DNA of 64,000 nt from Tanytarsus gracilentus (taxonomy: Eukaryota > Arthropoda > Insecta > Diptera > Chironomidae), in contig JAXRKN010000040.1 of the NCBI GenBank assembly GCA_038502055.1, forward strand, positions 5,332,001-5,396,000. Reading direction: 5' to 3'. This document shows, piece by piece, positions 1 to 11,200 of the stretch (position 1 is its first letter; each line of letters starts with the position of its first letter). The notes beneath the pieces are model-generated. The model was given only the letters and a program-made list of their open reading frames with translations. It was not told where the DNA came from and made no database searches. Made by a program: the position numbers and the translations under genes.

Positions 1-2662
1 TAATGACAGAAGCCAGGAAAATGTTTCGATTTAAATTAGAAAGGATTCACAACGGCAAATGTTATCACTTTTTTATGCATGTTAAAATGTAATAAAAAAA
101 ATTTCTATGCCATAAATTTTGCATCGCGCTGTTAAAAAGGAGCATCAGCAGTTTTAAAGAATTATTATCAGCAAATATCTTGCACATGAATAATGAAAGA
201 GAAGCGGTTGACACAAAAAAGAGGAAGAAAAGTTAATGAAAAAGTGAATGAGGAAAAATTAAAAGGTAAATGGGATGGAAAAAAACGTGAAAATTGTGTG
301 CGTGGCCTTAAATTGCGTTTCTACTACTATCGATTTTTTTCCCTCCATCTCATCTTTCTCGCATATATCCTTATATTCATTCTATGAAGCTGAAAAAATA
401 TGGCGGATTTTTAATTAAAAACATTTTTCTTTGTTGAACAATTTTTTTTATGGTTTTTCTCCGGCAAAATTGCCTCGTGTCTCATTTTGGACGTCGGTGA
501 CACGAAAATCTAAAATTAAATTGAATTTCTCGAGTTTTCTCTTTAAAATTTATCTAATTTGATGCTTTATTAGCTTTATTATTAATTAATTAACTTTCTC
601 AGATGTGCTTCCTTTTCGAGCATCTGCCATTGTTCATTCACCAAATGAAATGATTTTTTTAAATTTCTATAATTAAAATTAGCACAGTCAAAAGGTTATT
701 GAGTTCAATGGCCTCGAAAAAAACATTTCGCAGATGGGAAGATGCTCGAAATTATGATGCGTATATTAAACGGTTTTCATAATGATGTAAAAGAAGAGTG
801 AAAATCCACTTCTTCATTCTCTCCCTTACAACCGCAATCACATTCATAATCGTTGGGAAAAAAATAAAACAAACAGTTCTGATGGGGGAGCAGCAACAGC
901 AAAAAGCTTAGCTCACGAAATGAGTTTTGTATGTACGAGCGATCCTTTCTGCCTTTGCCTACCCCAATACATTATTTATTATGAATTAAGAGGTGATGAC
1001 AGCTTCGAGGGAGCTCCACACACAAAAAAACATCGGCGTAAATTTTCCTCTCTTTATTCTTCTCTGCGAGTGAGTTGTTTGAGGGTGGCGGTATGTGGTA
1101 CGCAAATTAATCAACAACAACAAGAGCTTTTCATTCAATTTCTCAGACTGCCTTAAAGCGCTGCGTGTAACTCATTCAAAGCTCGCTCTCTCGCATTTCC
1201 AATTAATGTCAATGAACGAGGAAGTAAATGGGGAGCATGCATGTACGAACGTGTGTCCAAAAATATAACACACATGTGTGTAAAAATGGAAATGTTATAT
1301 TGGCCAAGGTTAGTTTTGTTTACTAACAAAAAAAGGCTCCACATTGAACGGTTCGTGAATGATGTCGCAGCTGTATATTTTTTGTTGTTGTATGAATCCA
1401 TCAAGTCCCTAAAGAGAGGAAAAAAGAAGAAAAATGAATTTTCGTCTGAGACGACTTTGCGTGTAAAGCATGATGATGATGATGATGGCAAAAGTGGAGT
1501 GAGGGATAGGCTTTATGTGTAAAATTATACCGCACGCCACAGCACACTGTGTGGGAATTTCCTCATTTCCTTTTCTCACTTCGTTCTTGCCGTCTGATAA
1601 CAGAGAGACGTAGCCATAGAATGCGATAAAGAGAAAAAGAGAGGGGATGGATGATTGTTTTGCTGTTTTCTTTTTTTTTGGGTATACACAACCACTTTAA
1701 GCAAAACGATGAATGGAGAAAAGCCTTCAGACGAAGACGACGGCAACAGACGGATTTTATTGAATGAATAATCGTTTGTGAAGATTTTATGTCTTTCGTA
1801 ACTGAGAACGAGGAGCTTTTACGACCCACATACCATACGATTCTGTGTATACATTTCCATCTTCTCCGAGACTCGAGTGAGAGAGATGTCTATGACCGAG
1901 ATATTGCTATACAATGAGAGTATATACAGGGACAAAAATTTTATATCCCTTTTTATGGCTCTTTACGTATAAGCTTTTCGGCAATAAAATGTTGCAATCA
2001 CGTCTTCGCCCTCATGAGTTCTATGTAAATGTTTAAGGGGATTTCCTTTCAACGTCCTTGACATTGAATTCACCTGATTGCTGTGTGCCGGTTATTTGCT
2101 TGCTGGGGTGTCAACCCCTTTTTAATTACACACATCAAAAGTCTTCCCTCATCTTCAAAACCTACCCCTCGACTTTACTTTCCCCCAAATACAAAATGTT
2201 TCACCTGATTCTTCCTCAAAAAAATTATATTTTAAGAGGGTCCCGTAACTGTGTCATTGTCAAAGCCACATTACCCCTCGAGTCAGTAAGAGTGTGACCG
2301 CTCTCTCTATTCAAATGTGCGCGTTTTATATGAGGGATGATTTCGTCTCCCCTACACGTCGATACTTTTTTTTTGCAAACCAGCAAGTGATTAAAGTCGA
2401 AGGGAAATTTTACCCTCGTTCATCAAACCCCCTTCCTCACTCATTTGTCAACCCTTCCCCTACTTCTCTTTTTTGAATATGTACGCATATAGGGAATCGA
2501 TGAATATTATCGAGAGGGGGCTAATTTTAAAATAAGAGAGAGAGAGACTTTAAAAGTGCAAGTGCTTGACTTTTCTCTAAGGGTATTCCTTGAAGGGTAT
2601 AAAAAAGACTGCGAGGGAATTTCCCTCTAAAAAAAATTACAAAACAATTACATTCCATGAGA
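1..2662. other. Non-coding AT-rich region, left edge
   Basis: No coding exon could be supported on either strand. The ORFs here are short, of low complexity and overlap one another on opposite strands. The sequence is AT-rich with scattered GA/CT runs, for example around 2538-2552. I looked for a CXXC zinc-finger exon that could belong to Tet and saw none. If the exon at 3788-3868 is Tet, this stretch is part of a Tet intron; otherwise it is intergenic. Confidence 0.5.
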
Positions 2663-2668
2663 TTTATT
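2663..2668 (-). terminator. Poly(A) signal of the CFAP20-like gene
   Basis: AATAAA on the minus strand, about 22 bp after the stop codon, so the 3' UTR would be very short. Confidence 0.5.
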
Positions 2669-2690
2669 TCAAATATTGAGTGACACTTGA

Positions 2691-3401
2691 TTAATTTGCG
2701 GCAGTATCTTGATTATTGGCTGCGGTCTCGTTATTATCGGCTGGCGTTGTTGGACGAACAGACTCGACATTATTCTTGCCAGCATCGAATTTCATATTCA
2801 TCTTCTTTTCGCCTGGCTTCTTCTTGTTATTTTCCTTATCATCTTTGATAATACACTTGTAACATGCCGGCTTCTCATCGTCCGTATAAAGTCGATCGGT
2901 AAAATAGACATTTCGTAATCGACAATTTGCATTTATGGTTACACGAACGGTTTCCATGTAATTTGTTCCATAAGCGCGTCGCGTAAATTCGGCTAGATTT
3001 AGTTGAACTTGATTCCATCCGTTATTGAGTTCCAATGGCATGCTTATCATAAAGTTGGTGCTTCGCGTTTGACTTTGATAATTTGAGAAACGAAAGCGTC
3101 GCAATTGATTTCGATCGTCGAGAATTTGAATTTCGAATGAGAACAATTTTTTGAGATTTTTCACGACAATTGTTATAAATGGCAGTTTTACGCCGAGACT
3201 TGGACATGGAAGTGTTGGTGCTGTAATGTAGCAAGTCGCTACGTTTGTACCGCGAATTTCCATTGCCAAAGATTTAAATTCATCGTCGAGGATTCTCTTG
3301 ATGTATCCGTTAGAGGTTTTTGAATCCCAAATTGTCAGTGGTTTACTGCCACAACTGTAGAATACTGATAGAAAGCCTTTTTGAAAAGTATTGCGAAACA
3401 T
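2691..3401 (-). CDS. CFAP20/Bug22-like protein, intronless divergent paralogue
   Basis: One uninterrupted 236-residue frame that starts MFRNTFQKGFLSVFYS and carries the CFAP20 (Bug22) landmarks in order: GSKPL near residue 19, IKR near 34, GTNV near 51, KLPF near 72, SNYQS near 106, GWNQVQLNL near 129 and FTRRAYGTNY near 139. CFAP20 is an inner-junction protein of axonemal doublet microtubules, needed for cilia and sperm tails. Family members are usually about 190 residues and almost invariant between flies and mammals. This copy shares only roughly three fifths of positions by eye and has an extra Lys/Asn/Thr-rich tail from about residue 186. The lack of introns and the fast divergence suggest a retrocopy, perhaps used in the male germ line; that part is inference. 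The start is the ATG that matches the conserved family N-terminus. A poly(A) signal follows the stop closely. Confidence 0.9.
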   Translation of the reverse strand: MFRNTFQKGFLSVFYSCGSKPLTIWDSKTSNGYIKRILDDEFKSLAMEIRGTNVATCYITAPTLPCPSLGVKLPFITIVVKNLKKLFSFEIQILDDRNQLRRFRFSNYQSQTRSTNFMISMPLELNNGWNQVQLNLAEFTRRAYGTNYMETVRVTINANCRLRNVYFTDRLYTDDEKPACYKCIIKDDKENNKKKPGEKKMNMKFDAGKNNVESVRPTTPADNNETAANNQDTAAN

Positions 3402-3787
3402 CTTGAGGAATTTTATAAACTTTTTTAGTGAGCTTAAAAAGATTGCTGAGATGTAAAAAAGACGTTAGAGAACCTAACAAATGTTTTTTGTTTCAAATTA
3501 AAACTGCTGAAAGTTCCAAATTTTTATTATTTTCACTCACAAACTCTAGATGGCGCATAAATACCGTTAAATAATTTTGAATCGAGCATCCTTAAAACTT
3601 TTAAAGTTGTGCAAGCTTTTTCCTCAGAATCAACTCCGCTTGTGACAATTTAAAATATTCTTGAATGGATAATTTTCAATTCAATATTAAAATGCCACCC
3701 AAAAAATCTTGCAAACATCCCCATGACTTACAAAATAAATTATGCAGAAAATGTTTTAATATTACTTTTCTTTCCTCTTTTAAGCAG
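3402..3787. promoter_or_regulatory. 5' flank of the CFAP20-like gene
   Basis: Short AT-rich interval upstream of the minus-strand CFAP20-like ORF. It should hold that gene's promoter, though no TATA box or initiator stands out. The plus strand has an open frame with ATGs at 3665 and 3695 that runs on into the exon at 3788. It encodes a short Cys/His-containing stretch (CKHPHDLQNKLCRKC) that I do not recognise. Just before 3788 there is a strong pyrimidine tract ending in AAGCAG, which looks more like a splice acceptor than coding sequence. Confidence 0.4.
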
Positions 3788-3868
3788 ATTTATTCGGCTG
3801 ATGGTAGCATAATTCGAGGTGAATCTCGTCGAGGTCGCGGTAAAGGAAGAGGCGGCGGAGCTAACAAA
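3788..3868 (+). CDS. Putative upstream exon of Tet, basic AT-hook-like
   Basis: An 81-bp, 27-codon segment bounded by a pyrimidine-rich acceptor (…TTTTAAGCAG) and a consensus donor GTGAGT. Both ends are phase 0. It encodes a Gly/Arg-rich basic stretch with RRGRGKGRGGG, which resembles an AT-hook. The next supported plus-strand exon, at 24871, also starts in phase 0 with TSYRGRKALN, so the two join in frame into one basic region. Long Tet isoforms have a CXXC domain near the N-terminus followed by basic sequence, which fits, but the CXXC exon is not in the window. Alternatively this is part of a small unrelated gene starting at ATG 3665 or 3695. RNA evidence would decide. Confidence 0.45.
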
Positions 3869-6800
3869 GTGAGTACAGCTAGTAAAAATTTTATCGCAAA
3901 AAAAAATCTCGTGACAATGTTGAGAAAGAAAGAAAATAAAAAGTAAGACGATGTCACCGAAATGCATAATGTACGGAGCTTAAAGCAAGTCTGAATCCTT
4001 TAAGTCTTTAATGTCCACCTCGTGGAAGAGTAGAAGAAGTATCTACGAGAGCTGAATAACCAACGAATGTCCCGATGATGTTTTATTATTCAACTACTGA
4101 AAAGAAATTATTTTTTCATATTATCAGGCAAAAACACACTCCGCTAATATAAATTTTCTCCTCAGCTCAGGAGAGCGCAAAAAAATTAAATTCCTTGCAC
4201 GTAATTTCATGTTCTTTTTTCTTCTTACATACACATAACTTTTTCCTCTCTCGCTCGCCCAGCACGACAACGATGATTCGATGATGGTGGTGCTGAAGAG
4301 AGAGCACAAACACACACACACACACAGCATGGGATGAGTGAGAAAATTTTCATTCCTTATTCTCCACAATTTACTTCTTTAATATAAATTAAAAAAAATT
4401 GGCAAAATTTATTCCGCCGTGAAACGCGTACGATGGTGTGATAAAAGAAATTTCGTGTAAAAATTTATTTCGCTAAATTATAGAGCGTTCGTTATAAAAA
4501 AATTCTATAAAGCTTCAATTTATCTATTTTAATATTAAAATTGCGCGTCGAAATGCAGAGAATATTTTTTTTGCTTAAAATAATTCGAAGGTCATTGAAC
4601 ATTTAACCTTTCTTCCGACTCAATACAGTAATGATGATGATGATATCACACAAGAAGGGTCAATGAAAGTTAAAGCGAAGAAAATTGCCTACATTTCTAC
4701 GACAAAAGTCACACAATAAGAAAAGGGATGCAAAGTAATGTTGAATGAAACCTTACATATCTTTCTCAATCGTTTGCTGTCGTCGGCGGCGTCATTGTCG
4801 TAAAAATAAGCCACTCGAGGAAAACCACTTGAAATTGCCGACACACAAAAAAGGAGGAAAATGTGCGGAAAAGGAGAGGAAGCGAAAAAAGGAAACGAAA
4901 GGCAGACTATCATTGATAGCGGAGGAGAAAAAGATCCGAAATAAATAAAAATTTAATCAGACACTGACTAGACGTTGAAAACTATGTGAGGAACTTAAAC
5001 GATTTGATTTTCCACATTTCCTCCTTGAAGGGTAATTTTATCCTTGACATGTCGTAGTGTAAAATTAAATTTGAGTCAATTTCAACAACAGCGGTGGTGG
5101 TGTGAATCTGTTTGAGACACCCCAATTACAAGAAAATCAATTTCCCTTCAACTTATGACCTGATTTCTATGCGGCAGCACTTCCATAAACAATTTCTTTT
5201 CACCGCTCTCCTCCCACTCACTCTCATTCACCATGGATTCTCTGCTATTCACACAAAACGTCTTTTTGATGATGTCGACTGTTGCTTTCCTTGCCGTCTA
5301 CAGCTTAGCTCTGAGAAAAGGAAAAAATACATTATGATATCGTATTTCAGTATGATTCGATTGTAAATCGTCTGTCGTAACTCGTAAGGAAAATAAAATT
5401 GTGTCTTTTTCATTCACAACAACAACTGCTGTGCTTTGCTTCATTGATGGGAAAATCCAAGAATTTTTGAGGCGAAAAAGTTAAACACTCAAAAGACGTA
5501 CACGCTCCGACGCTTGTCGACGAAGGCATTTCTCGAGTATCCGAATCCAACACTCCCACATTAAATTGTGCTCTCAACGAGAGCGGCACGCCAAAAAGTT
5601 TCCGTACAAAAAGCAAGAAAAGATCTGTACAGAAAAAGGGAAATGAGAATTGGAGCTTTTTTCATTGAAGCATAAGATTGAGGGTAGCAGAAGTAAAAGA
5701 AATTTTGTCTGCGAATAAAACAGAGAAAGATATAAATAGAAATTGTTGTAAGCATTCCATGACCTAACATAAATTCATATAAAAATTTTTATTTCGATTT
5801 TTGTTCCATTTCCGAACTTGTTGCTGTGTATATGAATTTATGTATATGCAAAAAAAAAGCTACTATTGGATGCGCCAAGTAGTTGCAGCAAAAAGCCGAC
5901 GGCAAAAACGTGCCATGTGTGTCTGTGTCTTAAACACACATTTATTGTGGTCTCGACTAACTGCTGTGATGATTCAACGTGATTTTTTTTATTATTTTTC
6001 ATTTTCATTCATTTATTCTCTCTGCACTTCACACTCTCGGTGGTGTAAAGTGTGCATGAATTGAAATGAAAGCAAAAGCGAGCGACATGGAAATGTGCGC
6101 GAGGTATGAGTGGATAAGCAAATAAAATAAACTCATTTCACCTCTTTTTTTTGTGGGCTCTTCGTACAGAGTGAAAGCAACAGCCAACCACATAATAACA
6201 TTATAAATAAATACATGCAACAAAATGTTTGTTTTATGGCAAAAAAAAGAGAGATCAAAAGAAAAAATATCGCTCGTAAAGATGCTTTTTATCCTCTTTG
6301 CAATTAACACTTGTAAAATGAGGATGCAAAGTGGAATGAGACTCTCATGTAATTACCGATGCGATGCGTGCTCATGACAACCACAGATTGGATTTAATTC
6401 TATGAATGGGATTCTAATTAACGCTCAACCACAGAATTCACACAATGTTGCAAATTATCATAAAATTGAATTTCGCTATAAATTTTTCCTTTCGCCTCCG
6501 AGTTAGGCAAAATTATTTTTTTGAGTTGCTATAATCATGTAATTTTTTCATTTCGCATGTCTCTGATTAAATAAATTTTTTCGACTGTTATTCTGCCTCG
6601 AAGCAAATTTACCCTCTTTTTTGCTCCAACTACTGCTCATCTGTTGTTATTTCGCTTTTATTTTCATTCAATTCATAAAAATACACAAAAAGAGAATTTT
6701 TTGTGAGTGCACATTGCAATTTCATTGCTCTCTCTCACTCGCTCTGGTTTATTTAAAATTAAATTGTGAAAATCACAGCTTCGAATGCCTTTTACTCGTG

Positions 6801-8038
6801 TTTTCGTTTGTACATAGAATTTCGAGGATGTAGCCTGATGCCGCGGTGCTGAAAGTTTTTTTTGGTGCATGGAAATTCCACTGTGCGATGTGGAATGTGC
6901 TCAACATTAAAATCTGTATGCTGACTTTTTAATTCATTGTTGTGCTCAGTTTTTTATGTACATACACATCGGAAAGTGCACAGCATCATTTCGACTATAA
7001 GAGCACATGCAGACACGCTAGACGCCTCGCCACTCACCACCATCGGCATCGTGATTCACTCTCGATTTTATTTGTGATGTGTTGCATATGACCAAAAAAA
7101 TGAATCTGTGGCGAATTAAAATGTAGGTCGGGATAGCCCGCGACTGCATGTGGACATCCATTGAGCTGTCTGCAATAATTACGCAATCGAATTGCACATT
7201 CTGTTGCATGCAGACACAACAAAGCGATAAAAATGTGTTTTTCTCTTCTCATTGATTTCACCATGTCGCACTTCTCGTCGCTGTTTTCCGACGGCAACTC
7301 AAACGTGTGATTTTACTCCCGCAACAAAGAAAATATTGTTGGATGCACAGCGATAATGATTATGATGATGATGATTCATAATCCAAAAGTACGTCTCGAA
7401 GTTGAAGTGTGTTATTCTCTCTTTTAACACTGTGTCAGACTTGCGGCATTAAAAATGCCACTTTTATGAAATGCCTTTGCTATAGCAGCAGCAAGCAGCA
7501 GTCAGACGGATAAGAAACGAGAAGAGAAAATAATAAAAACATTTCGAGAGTTTATGGCATTGAAAAAGGAGACGCAAAAGAAGACGTCGACGACGGCATG
7601 ACTTGATATCAACAAATGTATATATTTTATGGTACACAGCAAATAATATAAAGCGATATATATGTACATGGGAAATGGAAACGAGAATAGTAGATTTTTA
7701 TGAATGAAAAGAACGTAAATGCTCTCCGCAAAAGGAAAGAAGCGAAGAGATAGAGAAGAAGAAATAAAGGCTCAATCTGAAATGATTTAATGTGAATGTG
7801 CTTTCGTACATAAACATTGCGAAGGAGGGATGAAATCGATTCCGATTCGATTCAAAGTCAAGGTGTACTCTTCGTGTTTCTTGAATTGATTTTGAGGTAG
7901 ATCGTTTATTTTTAGAATGAGATAAATCTTTAGTGTGCATCTGGTGCAGCATTGTAAAAGTTTAAAGACTTATAGGAGGGCGATCATTACATTGTATGGA
8001 ATGGAGAGTATTTTTTAATTAAATTTAATATAGGATGA

Positions 8039-8203
8039 TAAATTGTCAGTTAAGGCGCTCTCTCTCGCTCATAATTTACACTTGCGATTCTTTCATTTTT
8101 TTTCTACTCGGTGTGGAAAAAGTTTTTCACATTAATTTTCATGCTCTTTCTCGTTCCTTTGCAATACATCACGTTTAGAGTGAGAGCGCCTTACTGACAA
8201 CTA
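8039..8203. mobile_element. MITE-like element with about 25-bp inverted repeats
   Basis: Two arms of about 25 bp face each other. The left arm starts at 8041 and contains TTGTCAGTTAAGGCGCTCTC. The right arm ends at 8201 and reads, on the other strand, GTTGTCAGTAAGGCGCTCTC. They differ by one indel and a few substitutions. Both ends are flanked by TA (8039-8040 and 8202-8203), the target duplication expected of Tc1/mariner-type elements. The roughly 110-bp interior is AT-rich and non-coding, so this would be a non-autonomous copy. A stable hairpin with another role is the alternative. Confidence 0.55.
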
Positions 8204-11200
8204 GCTATTTGCAGGAATCGTTATTAGTTCTAAAGCCAAATGGCCGAAAAAAAAGCTAAAATGGAAAATTATGTTTTTATAATTTTACTACTCCGAGTTT
8301 TATGCACAACTTCCTGTCCATAAAGTCCAAAGAGGATGCAGAGTAAGCCACATGATGTGTGCGTTTTGTTGTTGCTGGCCAATGCCGGCCATTTTTTTCG
8401 ATTACGGTCATAAATAATGTGAAACGACTTCCGAAACTCTGAAAATTTTCTCCCATTTTTCTTTTTTAATACACCATTCTGTGCTGCGCTGATCTAAAGC
8501 TCAGGAAGATCCTGAAAAATATATTCTCAATGTTGCCAGCACCGGGAAATGAAATGATATAAATTTTATAGTGGAAACTAGCGCCTTAAGGCTGATTATT
8601 ATTCAATTAAATTCGCTTACAAGAAATTCCAATTGCGACACGCTTAAATACTTTTTAATATTTCTCTCTCTTGCTTCAAGTAATAAAAAGCATTCGCGTA
8701 ATATCTTGAAGGGAAAAAATAAAGAAATTATCTGAACCTTAATATAATCTCAGCAGCACATACACGGAGAGCAAAAAAAAATATTATGATAAAACATCGC
8801 AATATTATGATGTAATTTGTTACCAGCGGGGATGCTTTAAAAAATGTCATTGAGGTGAAATTTTAAAGTGACTTTAAAAATTGCAAATTTAAACTCATTT
8901 ATTTAAAACACAGCACGTCCCTGAAATTAATGCCATTTATTTTTCGCTTACGAGAGAGAGAGAGAGTAAAAAATGAATTTTCATTCTTTTTCACATAATT
9001 TTTCCTAATTTTTCACAAAAAATACGCTGTCGAGCGAAGAGTTTAAGGGACGACGAGGAGGGGTAGAAGCAGCCGGGAGAAAAGTTAGTGAGGATGGGAG
9101 GAAGGGAGGGAAAAAATTTAATAACACAGCGTAGCACAAGCAAGCAAGTGCTGTATGGAGAGAATGTAGAGAATTTATGTATGTGGAAAGTAGCCTCAGA
9201 AAAAAAAACCTTTATTGATTTTCTGCGCAATGGTTTTCGCGCGCGTTTTTTCCTCACATCTTCAAGAGACGACGACAACGACGAGAGGCAAAATTTTCTC
9301 TGTTCTCGGGGTGATCCAAAAAAGGAAAATTTCTGCAGTAGTGTGTTGCAAAAACAGAGAGCAAGCAAGCACATACTAGCAGCGCACACACATTTTCATG
9401 TTATAATGTATATGAAATCATGGTGAGGTGAAATGTTTCGTATGCGGGTGGTCGGGCTAGGCGATGTAAATATAAAGAGTTCATGCAACTAGCAGAGGAA
9501 AAAAGCTCACATGGTTCTTATTGGAAAAATTTAATATTGATTAATTACCAGCAATTAGATTGACTCGAGCATTTTCATTAAATCCCTGAGCAGAAACTGT
9601 CGCATCTGCACATGGCATTAAATTTTTTAAAATCTTTGGTCATAGTTTCAAATTTTAGCCACAAAAAAATTGTGTTTTCATCACCTGAACCCTATAACAA
9701 AACAAATAACAAAGCATAGACATGTCGTTGCGAAAAAAATATTTTTTCATGTGCCATACGCAAAGCTTGACTACGAGAGAGAAAAAAATGTAAAAAGGAC
9801 TCGCAACCACCTCTAATCCTACGTATTCATATTAATGATCTCTGCTAGCTGCTGCTTCTAGTCGACGTTGCATGAACGTACACATAATTTTTCATTTAGA
9901 TGCGAAAAAGAAACAACATCTTTTTTTGCATAGTAAAGCTGATCGAGGGTCGGTCGGTTGTGACCAATCTCCAAACAAAATGCTTTGTTTTCAATTAATT
10001 ATCGAGTCTATATATTGAATGTGCTGGTTCTGACAAAAAGTGAGGAGATGAATGGCAAAATTTTCCTTATGTACGCAGGAAAATTAAATTTTCGGAGAAT
10101 TTTAATTAATTTTTTGCGATATGCAAAATAATTGAAAATATATTAGTTAGATGCTGCATCTGGCAGGAGAGCAGGAAATTTATGAGAAAGTAGAAAATTT
10201 CAATGAAAATTCTCTGCAATTACTTACCCGTTCCACTGTTGTTCCGTCGCCCCACACGTACATGTACGAAATGAGGAGCTGCTCGCACACAAAATCCCAC
10301 ATTTCGCTCAAATTTCCGTTCTTCAAAGGCGGAACCAAGCTGCAGAGACTAAATTGTGAATAGTTTCCTTTCACAAGCACTCGCTCAGCCAGTAGTTAAT
10401 TTTCATGCATTCAAAAGTTTCTTCATACGCAAAAATTTCCGAATCGAAAATGAAAAATCTCCATGAGGCATTGAGAATTTGTAATTTTATTCAAAAATTT
10501 AACGTTGCGTTGTTAAAATAATTTTTAACTATAACTAAAAAATTACACGATCACGTCAATGCCTTATAAAGACTTGAAAATCTTCTGAAAGAACTCGCAA
10601 TTTTATTCATTAAAATTTAATTTTGAAAATAATGAAAAGATTTTCTTTCGACCCGAAAAGCAACCGCATTGAAAACAACAGCAGCCAGCCATCTTTGTGC
10701 TCTATAATAACAAGAAATAATTCATCGTATATGCACATACGTACTATAGACTCCCTCATATAAATATACACACAATATCAAGATGGAAAATAGCGCTTTT
10801 TTTATCTCGCACATTTTCCCATATTTTAAGTGAACGAAAAAAAAATCTTTTTTACCTTCTGGCTTTTTATACAAAAAAAAATGAGAACAAGCGAGATGAA
10901 AATTTTGCGATGCGAAACTTAATAACAGTCGACGACCTCCTTCTTCCTTTTTTTCACCAACTATATTGCCTTGTTTTTCATTTCGGAAAGAGACCTAGAG
11001 ATTGGACTTTCTCTACCTCCCTCCCCCTTTTCGCATACGCATTAGAAAATTTCCAATTTTCCCGCATGTGTGTATAACGTTCATTTGAGCACTAGACAGC
11101 GTGGAGTAGGAGCACTGGATGTATGCGAAAAGGAAAAGGAATAATGAATGCTTTTGAAATTTCTCTCTCTCTCTCGATTCGAAGAAAAGTGGTTGGAGTA

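Noticed and set aside
8991..9426. Overlapping ORFs of 112 and 132 codons on opposite strands
   Set aside because: Low-complexity Phe/Ser/Arg/Lys frames with no family resemblance, fully antisense to each other.
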